Assembly (NCBI GenBank): GCA_947573015.1
Contig: CANPDS010000119.1
Location: forward strand, 1 to 7,743
Reading direction: 5' to 3'
DNA: 7,743 nucleotides
From: an uncultured Muribaculum sp.
GTDB lineage: Bacteria > Bacteroidota > Bacteroidia > Bacteroidales > Muribaculaceae
Shown: one piece after another, positions 1 through 6,266 of the stretch
Layout of the letters: the number at the start of each line of letters is the position of its first letter
How positions within the stretch are numbered: position 1 is the first letter of the stretch
The notes under the pieces: generated by a model
Told to the model about the DNA's origin: nothing
Seen by the model: only the letters and a program-made list of their open reading frames with translations
The model's database searches: none
Translations under genes and position numbers: made by a program

Positions 1-1506
1 GGGATAATTGTGCACATGCTTCTCGATGCGGAAAGCCTCACCAGCCTTCTTCATCTCCATAGCTATCACGATATTGAGGTCCTCGGCCTTGGCAGCCGCC
101 GCCTCATCATACTTTCCTTCGGGATTAAACTTTGGATCATAGGCATTCTTCACATACTCACCTGCATGATGTCCGTATGCCTCAACGTCGACACATGCCT
201 CCACAAATGCGGGAGCCAACTCATCGACAGTATAATATTTTCCAGTAAGATCCACCATCGGGCGTGTCTCACCCTTGGGGGTAACCATATATAGTCCGGG
301 GATTCCGGCAGCTTTAGCCACCTTGGCATCGTCGGCACCGAAAGTAGGTGCGATATGCACTATACCGGTACCATCCTCAGTGGTCACATAGTCGCCGGGG
401 ATCACACGGAAAGCCTCATCGGCAAGCTCCACGAATGTATCGCGTCCGGCTGTGAATGTCTTGTCTGGATGTGCCTCAGCATATGTGCGGACAAAATCAG
501 GGGCGAGATGGTTGACCTTCTCACAGGGCTTCACCCATGGCATGAGCTGGCGGTAACGCATGCCGACAAGCTCATCGGCGGCATAGGTCTTCACAACACG
601 GAACGGCACCACCTTGTCGCCGGGAGTATATTCCATCGGAGCCTCTGCGCCTTCAGCCTTGAAGTAAGCGGCTACACGCTCCTTGGCCATGATGGCCGAA
701 ATCTTCTCGCCGGTATATGGATTGAATGTCTGCACGAGTGCATACTCAATTTTCGGGCCGACACAGAGAGCGGTGTTGGAAGGAAGGGTCCATGGTGTAG
801 TGGTCCATGCAAGGAATACGGGAGTACCCCACTCTGTCATTTCCGGCTTTGGCTCGGCAATGACAAACTGCGCGGTGACAGTGGTGTCCTTAACATCGCG
901 GTAGCAGCCGGGCTGGTTAAGCTCATGGCTGCTAAGGCCTGTACCCGCAGCAGGAGAATATGGCTGTATGGTGTAGCCTTTATAGAGGTAGCCCTTTTTA
1001 TGAAGTTGAGCCAGAAGCCACCAAACCGATTCGATGAAACGATTGTCGTAGGTGATATATGGGTCGTTCATATCCACCCAATAACCCATTGAGTTGGTAA
1101 GATTCTCCCACTCGCGGGTATACTTCATCACCTCACGGCGACAGGCGGCGTTGTAGTCGTCGACCGATATTTTTGTGCCGATATCGGTTTTCTTGATGCC
1201 GAGACTTTTCTCCACCCCAAGCTCTACGGGTAGTCCATGAGTGTCCCATCCGGCCTTACGCTTCACCTGGAAGCCCTTCATGGTCTTATAGCGGCAGAAT
1301 GTATCCTTAATAGTACGGGCAATGACATGGTGTATGCCAGGCATACCGTTAGCCGAAGGGGGGCCTTCGTAGAAAACAAATGACGGTGCGCCCTCGCGTA
1401 CCTTCATGCTCTGCTCAAAGAGATGCTCACGGTTCCATCCCTCAAGCACCGTGCGGTTTACTTCAGGGAGGTTGAGCTTACCATACTCATTGAATTTCTT
1501 GCTCAT
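1..1506 (-). CDS. ileS: Isoleucyl-tRNA synthetase, type 2 (IleRS2), N-terminal 502 residues, cut by the left window edge
   Basis: Cytosolic class I synthetase that charges tRNA-Ile with isoleucine. The minus-strand frame is open from ATG at 1506 to base 1, giving 502 codons, roughly the first half of a protein that in this type usually exceeds 1,000 residues. Visible marks: start MSKKFNEYGKLNLPEV; the ATP-binding signature region at residues 46-60 (YEGPPSANGMPGIHH); GWDTHGLPVE soon after; the threonine-rich editing-domain motif AWTTTPWTLPSNTA from residue 233; and GTGIVHIAPTFGADD at residues 379-393, the conserved acidic end of the CP1 editing site. The KMSKS loop and anticodon-binding domain lie outside the window. 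The signature is odd: canonical HIGH is replaced by GIHH (residues 57-60, bases 1327-1338). The sequence resembles the eukaryote-like IleRS2 branch, not the E. coli type. It has its own promoter (1621-1651) just after the terminator of the kdu operon. Identity is very sure. Confidence 0.97.
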   Translation of the reverse strand, partial: MSKKFNEYGKLNLPEVNRTVLEGWNREHLFEQSMKVREGAPSFVFYEGPPSANGMPGIHHVIARTIKDTFCRYKTMKGFQVKRKAGWDTHGLPVELGVEKSLGIKKTDIGTKISVDDYNAACRREVMKYTREWENLTNSMGYWVDMNDPYITYDNRFIESVWWLLAQLHKKGYLYKGYTIQPYSPAAGTGLSSHELNQPGCYRDVKDTTVTAQFVIAEPKPEMTEWGTPVFLAWTTTPWTLPSNTALCVGPKIEYALVQTFNPYTGEKISAIMAKERVAAYFKAEGAEAPMEYTPGDKVVPFRVVKTYAADELVGMRYRQLMPWVKPCEKVNHLAPDFVRTYAEAHPDKTFTAGRDTFVELADEAFRVIPGDYVTTEDGTGIVHIAPTFGADDAKVAKAAGIPGLYMVTPKGETRPMVDLTGKYYTVDELAPAFVEACVDVEAYGHHAGEYVKNAYDPKFNPEGKYDEAAAAKAEDLNIVIAMEMKKAGEAFRIEKHVHNYP

Positions 1507-1614
1507 ACTTATAAGTAATATTCTGATTGTTTGTAGCTACACTTTCAGGGAATCGCGATTTGAGGCATGTGATTTAAGGTCCCGTATGGGTACACCACAC
1601 CCTTATCCCTAAAA
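1507..1614 (-). other. ileS 5' leader, about 105 nt, with three short palindromes
   Basis: This is the untranslated stretch between the predicted start of ileS transcription (about 1614) and its ATG at 1506. It contains three perfect self-complementary words: ACTTATAAGT (1507-1516, directly before the start codon), GTAGCTAC (1533-1540) and AATCGCGATT (1551-1560). On the transcript, GGGT and ACCC near 1590-1606 could also pair around a 7-nt loop. No T-box sequence was recognised and no clear Shine-Dalgarno is present, as is usual in Bacteroidota. Whether the leader regulates anything is unknown. Confidence 0.4.
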
Positions 1615-1620
1615 TTTTCG

Positions 1621-1651
1621 CAAAGTTACAAATATTTATCCGTAAAGCAAA
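1621..1651 (-). promoter_or_regulatory. Bacteroidota-type promoter for ileS
   Basis: On the minus strand the sequence reads TTTG (1648-1651), a 19-nt spacer, then TAACTTTG (1621-1628). This fits the Bacteroidota housekeeping-sigma consensus TTTG, 19-21 nt, TAnnTTTG without a mismatch. Transcription should start near 1612-1615. The -33 TTTG is the end of the T-run that follows the hairpin at 1654-1703, so the element is shared with the upstream operon's terminator. Confidence 0.8.
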
Positions 1652-1703
1652 AAACGGAAAGGAGGCAATCATACACCTTGCTGTATGATTGCCTCCTTTC
1701 CGT
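1649..1703 (-). terminator. Intrinsic terminator of the kdu operon: perfect 22-bp stem plus six T
   Basis: The arms 1654-1675 and 1682-1703 are perfect inverted complements (22 bp) around a 6-nt loop (1676-1681). On the minus strand the stem runs straight into six T (1654-1649), giving a Rho-independent terminator about 40 nt after the kduI stop. Read on the plus strand there is no T-run after the stem, so it points one way. The perfect stem is longer than most terminators, so a dispersed genomic repeat is a possible second identity. Confidence 0.85.
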
Positions 1704-1710
1704 GCATATC

Positions 1711-1728
1711 CGATGCCGTCAGGCACCG
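1711..1728 (-). other. Small hairpin in the kduI 3' untranslated region
   Basis: On the minus strand CGGTGCC, loop TGAC, GGCATCG can form a 7-bp stem with one G-U pair. It lies between the kduI stop and the terminator. The wobble pair becomes an A-C mismatch on the plus strand, so the structure fits the minus-strand transcript. It could protect the mRNA 3' end or be chance. Confidence 0.4.
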
Positions 1729-1740
1729 ATCTACGAGTAG

Positions 1741-2658
1741 TTACTTCATTTCAAGATAGGTCACCTTGTCCATGTCGCCATAGTCGAGGTTCTCGCCACC
1801 CATGCCCCAGACAAACATATAGTTGCTGGTACCTGCGGCAGCATGTATACTCCATTCCGGAGCCATGACTGCCTGCTCATTGTGCAGCCAGATGAGGCGG
1901 TTCTCCTGCGGCTCACCCATAAGATGGCAGATAGCGTTGCCTTCGGGTACGTTGAAGTAGAAGTACACCTCAACGCGACGGTCGTGGGTATGTGCCGGCA
2001 TAGTGTTCCACACGCTTCCGGGTTTAAGCTCTGTAAGGCCCATCTGCAACTGGCAGGGACCCTCCTCAAGCACATTTGCTACGATAAGCTGGTTGATGAC
2101 ACGGTCGTTGCTCTCCTCCATCTTTCCGGCGGCGAACGAGTTGGCCTTGATTGTGCCCTTACGGCCGTCGATAGTCACGAGCTGTGTTTTATAAGCCTTA
2201 TGAGCCGGAGTGGAATTCAGATAGAAACGTGCGGGATTGGACGCATCCTTCGAACGGAAAGTGACATTACGGTTGCCACGTCCAACGTATAGAGCATCCT
2301 TGAAGTGCAACTCATACTCCTTACCGTCGACAGTTACTATGCCGTCGCCACCAACATTGATCACACCAAGTTCGCGACGTTCAAGGAAGTATTCGGCTTT
2401 CAGAGGATCGATGGTCTCAAGAGCAACAGTCTTTGCAACCGGCACTACCCCACCGTATACAATACGGTCGTAGAGCGAATAGGTAAGATTCACCTTATCC
2501 TGCTCCATTACTTTTGGCATCATGAAATGCGAGCGCAACTGCTCGGTGTCGTAACGTTTCACATCATCGGGATGACATGCGCGAAGTATCGAGTAGTCGG
2601 TCTGTGCCGAAGCTGCTATTGCTGACATAACGAAAGCTAATGTTAATAATTTCTTCAT
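1741..2658 (-). CDS. kduI: 5-dehydro-4-deoxy-D-glucuronate isomerase (KduI) with an N-terminal signal peptide
   Basis: KduI isomerises 4-deoxy-5-keto-uronate (DKI, from unsaturated uronic acids released by polysaccharide lyases and unsaturated glucuronyl hydrolases) to 3-deoxy-D-glycero-2,5-hexodiulosonate (DKII). The 305-residue product aligns over its whole length with E. coli KduI (278 residues) at a constant shift of 27. The metal ligands are all present: H223, H225, E230 (in MPAHTHDRRVEVYFYF) and H272 (in EWSIHAAAG). FLERRELGVINVGG (residues 91-104) and MGLTELKPG are also typical. The extra N-terminus is a textbook signal peptide: MKK, a hydrophobic stretch LLTLAFVMSAIAA, and cleavage at ASA|Q after residue 18. 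The next internal ATG (residue 11) would break the signal peptide but leave no known KduI start, so the first ATG is preferred. It is the last gene of the operon, 22 nt after the permease and before a terminator. The enzyme family is normally cytosolic; export is inferred from the sequence. Confidence 0.95.
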   Translation of the reverse strand: MKKLLTLAFVMSAIAASAQTDYSILRACHPDDVKRYDTEQLRSHFMMPKVMEQDKVNLTYSLYDRIVYGGVVPVAKTVALETIDPLKAEYFLERRELGVINVGGDGIVTVDGKEYELHFKDALYVGRGNRNVTFRSKDASNPARFYLNSTPAHKAYKTQLVTIDGRKGTIKANSFAAGKMEESNDRVINQLIVANVLEEGPCQLQMGLTELKPGSVWNTMPAHTHDRRVEVYFYFNVPEGNAICHLMGEPQENRLIWLHNEQAVMAPEWSIHAAAGTSNYMFVWGMGGENLDYGDMDKVTYLEMK

Positions 2659-2680
2659 ATTCTTGATTGGTTATCTGGTA

Positions 2681-4093
2681 TCAAATGGCTTCCTCTACCT
2701 CTGAATCAGAGGCAGATGTTTTTGGATGGGCTATGGTAAATCGATTCCATGCCACCACACCCATGGTGAAGAGGGAAATAAGCCCTATGCCGATGTAGCC
2801 CATATTATGAGTACACTGAAACAGCACCCATGCCAGAGGACTTCCGGCGAAGTCAAGACTTCCACCCTCGAATCCCTGAGGTATGGCAACGGCGCTATCG
2901 CCAGTAACGGCATATACATCGCGTGCTGCAAGGGAGAACCACGAGGCCAGAGCGGTCACTGAGTAGAGAGCGATCACCATCACCACAAGCCCCACGATAA
3001 AGGTCTTGACAACGTTTCCTTTGGTAAAAGGCAACACCAAAGGAAATACATAGAACATTCCGGCCAGCGACGCCAGCGGAAGGAACTGATTGCCAGGGAG
3101 CACCACTGCAAGCAGCAATGTGACCGGTATAAGAAGCAGCGACACCACAAGTGTGGTAGGATGCCCAATGACAAGCGCCGGACTCATGCCTATCGAAAGC
3201 CCCTCGGCACCCTTGAACTTACGCGCAATCAACGCACGTGTGGCATCGGAGATTGGCTTCAAACCCTCAATGAAGAGCACCGTTATGCGCGGTATAAGCT
3301 CCATAACGGCTCCCATTTTTATGCCAAGGCCAAGTATATAAGGTATCTTGTCGGCTATTTCTCCCCAGCTGCGGCACGTGAGGCAACCGATACCCACGCC
3401 AACTACAACCCCGAGAAACAGAGGCTCGCCGAGCAGACCAAACTTCTTCTTAAGACCCTCGGCATCGATCTCCATGCGGTCCATGCCGGGAATCTTGTCA
3501 AGACACTTGTTGATGGCCCAGGCAAATGGAGCGAAGCCCGCACAGAATGGCTGTGGAATTGATATACCATCCATACCCTTGTAGAACTTCTGAAAACGCG
3601 AGGCTGTCATATCGGCTATGACCAAGGTAAGTATATAGCAGATGATGGCACCGAAGAATCCCATTGCAAGAGAACCGCTGGCAAAGTAGATCACAGCACC
3701 GATGAAGGCGAAGTGCCAGTAGTTCCACAGGTCGATATTTACGGTGCGTGTGCTGCGTGTCACAAGCATAAGTATGTTGACACCAAGACACACCGGGATG
3801 ATGAAAGCACCGACAGCAGTGTTGTAAGCAACGGCAGCAGCCGCCGGCCAACCCATGTCGAACACATGAAGCTGAAGATCGTATATATCGACCACTCCGT
3901 CAAGGGCCGGTCCGAGAGTAGATGTGAGGAGAGCGGTCACTATACTGAGACCCACAAATCCCACGCCCACCTTCAGTCCGCTCTTAAGAGCGTCGCCGAG
4001 CTTTATGCCTATGCACAGACCAAGCACAGTGAAGATCACAGGCATCATGACAGCTGCACCAAGGCCTATTATGTATTTGAATACTTCTTCCAT
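2681..4093 (-). CDS. Galactitol-type PTS EIIC permease homologue (GatC family), without IIA/IIB partners in the window
   Basis: This 470-residue inner-membrane protein is rich in hydrophobic segments and matches E. coli GatC along its length. Shared marks: the N-terminus EVFKYIIGLGAAVMMP; LHVFDMGWP (residues 75-83); the TRSTRTVNIDLWNYWH region (to residue 127); KKFGLLGEP with GEP at 222-224; SPALVIGH (304-311); and PGNQFLPLASLAG (333-345). In true PTS systems EIIC moves the sugar while EIIB phosphorylates it. No IIA or IIB domain is fused or encoded nearby here, and Bacteroidota generally lack sugar PTS transport. It may therefore work as a facilitator or secondary transporter. Lying between a lipoprotein and kduI, it is best read as the uptake system for an unsaturated-uronate product; that substrate is inferred. 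The start is fixed by the GatC alignment and makes the gene overlap the DUF4861 gene by 25 nt. Family sure, substrate unknown. Confidence 0.9.
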   Translation of the reverse strand: MEEVFKYIIGLGAAVMMPVIFTVLGLCIGIKLGDALKSGLKVGVGFVGLSIVTALLTSTLGPALDGVVDIYDLQLHVFDMGWPAAAAVAYNTAVGAFIIPVCLGVNILMLVTRSTRTVNIDLWNYWHFAFIGAVIYFASGSLAMGFFGAIICYILTLVIADMTASRFQKFYKGMDGISIPQPFCAGFAPFAWAINKCLDKIPGMDRMEIDAEGLKKKFGLLGEPLFLGVVVGVGIGCLTCRSWGEIADKIPYILGLGIKMGAVMELIPRITVLFIEGLKPISDATRALIARKFKGAEGLSIGMSPALVIGHPTTLVVSLLLIPVTLLLAVVLPGNQFLPLASLAGMFYVFPLVLPFTKGNVVKTFIVGLVVMVIALYSVTALASWFSLAARDVYAVTGDSAVAIPQGFEGGSLDFAGSPLAWVLFQCTHNMGYIGIGLISLFTMGVVAWNRFTIAHPKTSASDSEVEEAI

Positions 4094-5349
4094 GGTATAA
4101 TATTATTTTTTATTGTAACAGTTAGAGGTGAGCCGACCCGGCGTGCGAACGACTGAAGACGCGTCATCCAATCGGACATTGATGTGATGCCATGCTTGCT
4201 CCAATCTGAGCCCCAGTAATATACATATTCACTATCCGGAACATAACGACTGATGAGAGCAGTATGGCCAACAGCATCGGCCGCCTGAATCTTGAGGGGA
4301 ATATTGGCAACATGCGGAGCCGTTTCTGGCGATCCTTGCGGAGTCATCACACCGATATATATAACCCCGTTGTCATTGTCAGGATTATCGGTCGAGTCGG
4401 CATAGGCTATGATATTCAGTGCCGGATCTGAAGCCGTGCCTGAAGTATTCTGACGATGCACCACAATACCCGAAACAATCGGGGTGGTTTCGCTCATCCC
4501 CTCGTAACGGAGCACCGTACGGTTGAGCGGCGCCCCGGAATCAAGAGATAGCAAACGATGCTCCACTACTGCCGTATCGGCACCTACGGCCTCCGCCCCG
4601 AATCGAAGTTTTACGGTGAAACGCAGCGGACCGTTGTCGAGTATCTCACAATCGGTATAGCATTTTGGATAAATCAACGTTGAGTCGGGACGCATGAATG
4701 CCGAGACTCCGGCCCCAAGCGTAGGCCCAACAGTATAGACATCCATACCGGTACCAGTGTCGACATGGTACGATATCCACCGCTGCAGGCTGTCGGCTTC
4801 GGCCGTACGCCCAGCTTCGCGGAGCATACGGAGCCGTTCCCAGTTAGTCTCATCTATCTCACGAGCATAACGTTCGTCCACCGCCGGATATTCCACCTTT
4901 TTGGTGTGTATGTCGTAGCCGAACACTTTACCTCCCGATGCCTGATAGGCCGGTCCGTATATGCGGTAGCCACTGCGTTCGTTCTCCCATGCTATATCGT
5001 CAAGACGCTCCGGATAGAGTTTTCCGACAACTACCGTATCGACTGCAGCAGGTTCACCAGCGACAATGCGGTATTCTGCAACAGAGAGCGGTTCTACCGT
5101 AGCCGGAAATATCAGAAGACTGTCATATGTGATCTGATACGGCACCTCATCTCCATGCCGGTCAAGCATGCGGAATGAAGAAGGGAGTGCGGACTGTATT
5201 GCCGCAACAGGCATCTCCACAATCTCACCTTCGCGCATTTCATCAAGCGTGTTCGCCACCTCAAGGGTGATCCCCTCGCGCCCGCATGCCGACAGCGCCA
5301 TCAATGCTGCGACTGCACCAAAAGCCGATATTGTGTGTCGATGTGCCAT
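4069..5349 (-). CDS. DUF4861-family lipoprotein
   Basis: The 426-residue product starts MAHRHTISAFGAVAALMALSAC: a signal peptide ending in the lipobox LSAC, so Cys22 should be lipidated. The residues after it (GREG) do not look like the acidic surface-export signal of Bacteroidota, so a periplasm-facing anchor is more likely. The body fits DUF4861 as I recall the family: an N-terminal beta-rich part (EVPYQITYDSLLIFP), then YPERLDDIAWENERSGYRIYGPA (about 112-134), MDVYTVGPTLGAG (about 202-214), EILDNGPLRFTV, and YYWGSDWSKHGI near the C-terminus. The family is common in Bacteroidota loci for uronate-rich polysaccharides; its activity is not clear to me. ATG at 5349 was chosen over an upstream ATG at 5439 because it gives the signal peptide and follows the kduD stop by 1 nt (TGACATG), suggesting translational coupling. 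A role on unsaturated or intact uronate oligosaccharides in the periplasm is inferred from its neighbours. Confidence 0.85.
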   Translation of the reverse strand: MAHRHTISAFGAVAALMALSACGREGITLEVANTLDEMREGEIVEMPVAAIQSALPSSFRMLDRHGDEVPYQITYDSLLIFPATVEPLSVAEYRIVAGEPAAVDTVVVGKLYPERLDDIAWENERSGYRIYGPAYQASGGKVFGYDIHTKKVEYPAVDERYAREIDETNWERLRMLREAGRTAEADSLQRWISYHVDTGTGMDVYTVGPTLGAGVSAFMRPDSTLIYPKCYTDCEILDNGPLRFTVKLRFGAEAVGADTAVVEHRLLSLDSGAPLNRTVLRYEGMSETTPIVSGIVVHRQNTSGTASDPALNIIAYADSTDNPDNDNGVIYIGVMTPQGSPETAPHVANIPLKIQAADAVGHTALISRYVPDSEYVYYWGSDWSKHGITSMSDWMTRLQSFARRVGSPLTVTIKNNIIPWKKYSNT

Positions 5350-5350
5350 G

Positions 5351-6145
5351 TCATTTAGGCTGTTTACCGATATAGGCCAGTATGCCTCCGTCGACATATA
5401 GGATGTGACCGTTGACAAAATCGGATGCATCGGATGCAAGGAATACTGCCGGGCCCATCAGATCCTCGGGCGTACCCCATCGTCCTGCAGGTGTCTTCGA
5501 TACGATAAACTGATCAAACGGATGGCGCGAACCATCAGGCTGACGCTCGCGCAGAGGTGCTGTCTGTTCGGTGGCAATATAGCCCGGGCCGATGCCATTA
5601 CATTGTATGTTGGCCTCGCCATACTCCGAGCAGATGTTTTTGGTGAGCATCTTCAGGCCACCTTTCGCAGCGGCATATGCGCTGACGGTCTCACGCCCAA
5701 GCTCACTCATCATTGAGCATACGTTGATAATCTTACCATGCCCCTTGCGGATCATACCTGGGATCACAGCCTTCGACACTATGAACGGTGCGATAAGATC
5801 AACATCGACAACGCGGCGGAAGTCTTCTACAGCCATCTCCTCCATCGGGATGCGCTTTATGATACCGGCATTGTTCACAAGTATATCGATGGTGCCTACA
5901 GTCTTCTCGATATCCTCGACCATAGCTTTGACGGCAGCTTCATCAGTAACGTCGCAGACATATCCCTTTGCGTCGATCCCGAGTTCCTTATAAGCTTTCA
6001 TTCCGCGGTCAACGGTCTCCTGACGCGAACAGTTGAATACGATTTTTGCTCCGGCCTCGGCATATGCCTGGGCAATGGCCAGTCCGATACCATATGCGGC
6101 ACCGGTAACGAGCGCTATGCGCCCTTCAAGAGAAAAGTTTACCAT
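5351..6145 (-). CDS. kduD: SDR-family dehydrogenase, probable 2-dehydro-3-deoxy-D-gluconate 5-dehydrogenase (KduD)
   Basis: This classical short-chain dehydrogenase of 264 residues has no signal peptide and should be cytosolic. It has the NAD(P)-binding TGAAYGIG (residues 14-21), CDVTD, NNAG (91-94), and the catalytic triad S144 (NVCS), Y157 and K161 (YAAAK). The C-terminal part TPAGRWGTPEDLMGPAVFLAS with NGHILYVDGG closely matches E. coli KduD (IPAGRWGLPSDLMGPIVFLAS). KduD reduces DKII, the product of KduI, to 2-keto-3-deoxygluconate. Bacteroidales homologues are often labelled gluconate 5-dehydrogenase; kduI in the same operon favours the KduD role. ATG at 6145 (MVNFSLEG) is chosen because FSLEG aligns with the KduD N-terminus; the frame stays open to 6262 but that part crosses the promoter. 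It is the first gene of the operon, about 30 nt after the predicted transcript start. Confidence 0.88.
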   Translation of the reverse strand: MVNFSLEGRIALVTGAAYGIGLAIAQAYAEAGAKIVFNCSRQETVDRGMKAYKELGIDAKGYVCDVTDEAAVKAMVEDIEKTVGTIDILVNNAGIIKRIPMEEMAVEDFRRVVDVDLIAPFIVSKAVIPGMIRKGHGKIINVCSMMSELGRETVSAYAAAKGGLKMLTKNICSEYGEANIQCNGIGPGYIATEQTAPLRERQPDGSRHPFDQFIVSKTPAGRWGTPEDLMGPAVFLASDASDFVNGHILYVDGGILAYIGKQPK

Positions 6146-6181
6146 AATCCTATGTTTTCTGGTATATTTGGATGTTTGTTG

Positions 6182-6211
6182 CAAATTTAGCACATTTTCT
6201 CTGACTGTAAA
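6182..6211 (-). promoter_or_regulatory. Promoter of the kduD operon
   Basis: The minus strand carries a perfect -7 box TAAATTTG (6182-6189). The best -33 candidate is TTTA (6208-6211) at an 18-nt spacing, one base short and one mismatch from the Bacteroidota consensus, so the promoter may need an activator. Transcription would begin near 6175 and leave a leader of about 30 nt. Confidence 0.6.
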
Positions 6212-6230
6212 TGAATGTTTAGTAAATTTG
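6200..6230 (+). promoter_or_regulatory. Promoter of the M20 deacylase gene
   Basis: The plus strand has a perfect -7 box TAAATTTG (6223-6230) with a partial -33 element TCTG (6200-6203) at a 19-nt spacing. The predicted transcript start near 6237 leaves about 30 nt before the ATG at 6267. The -33 to -7 spans of this promoter and the kduD promoter overlap (6200-6211). Confidence 0.55.
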
Positions 6231-6266
6231 CTTACTTTCCGAATCATTTCCACAAGAAACATTACA

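Larger units (their letters stand above)
6181..6231. repeat. 9-bp inverted repeat spanning the divergent promoters
   Basis: GCAAATTTA (6181-6189) and TAAATTTGC (6223-6231) are perfect inverted complements, 33 nt apart. Each arm contains the -7 box of one of two divergent promoters plus one extra matching base. The symmetry is largely explained by two similar promoter boxes facing away from each other, but it could also be a regulator site. Confidence 0.5.

Noticed and set aside
355..1092. 245-codon open frame on the plus strand
   Set aside because: It lies wholly antisense to ileS, whose conserved motifs run through the same bases. The translation has no recognisable domain and is rich in Cys and His, as antisense frames often are.
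1654..1703. The long hairpin as a two-way terminator or part of an insertion sequence
   Set aside because: There is no T-run after the stem on the plus strand, no transposase, and no target duplication was seen around it.
3161..4156. Plus-strand open frames of 133 and 147 codons opposite the permease
   Set aside because: They are antisense to a well-matched GatC-family gene and have no family resemblance or start signals of their own.
5350..5439. 30-residue extension of the DUF4861 protein to an ATG at 5439
   Set aside because: It would overlap the end of kduD and bury the lipoprotein signal peptide; the ATG at 5349 gives a proper signal and lipobox.
6146..6262. 39-residue N-terminal extension of KduD
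   Set aside because: The added residues cross the -7 and -33 boxes and have no match in KduD proteins; FSLEG just after the ATG at 6145 aligns with the normal N-terminus.
6033..6266. N-terminal extension of the deacylase to an upstream ATG at 6033
   Set aside because: It would run through kduD antisense and across both promoters; the M20 fold begins properly at the ATG at 6267.
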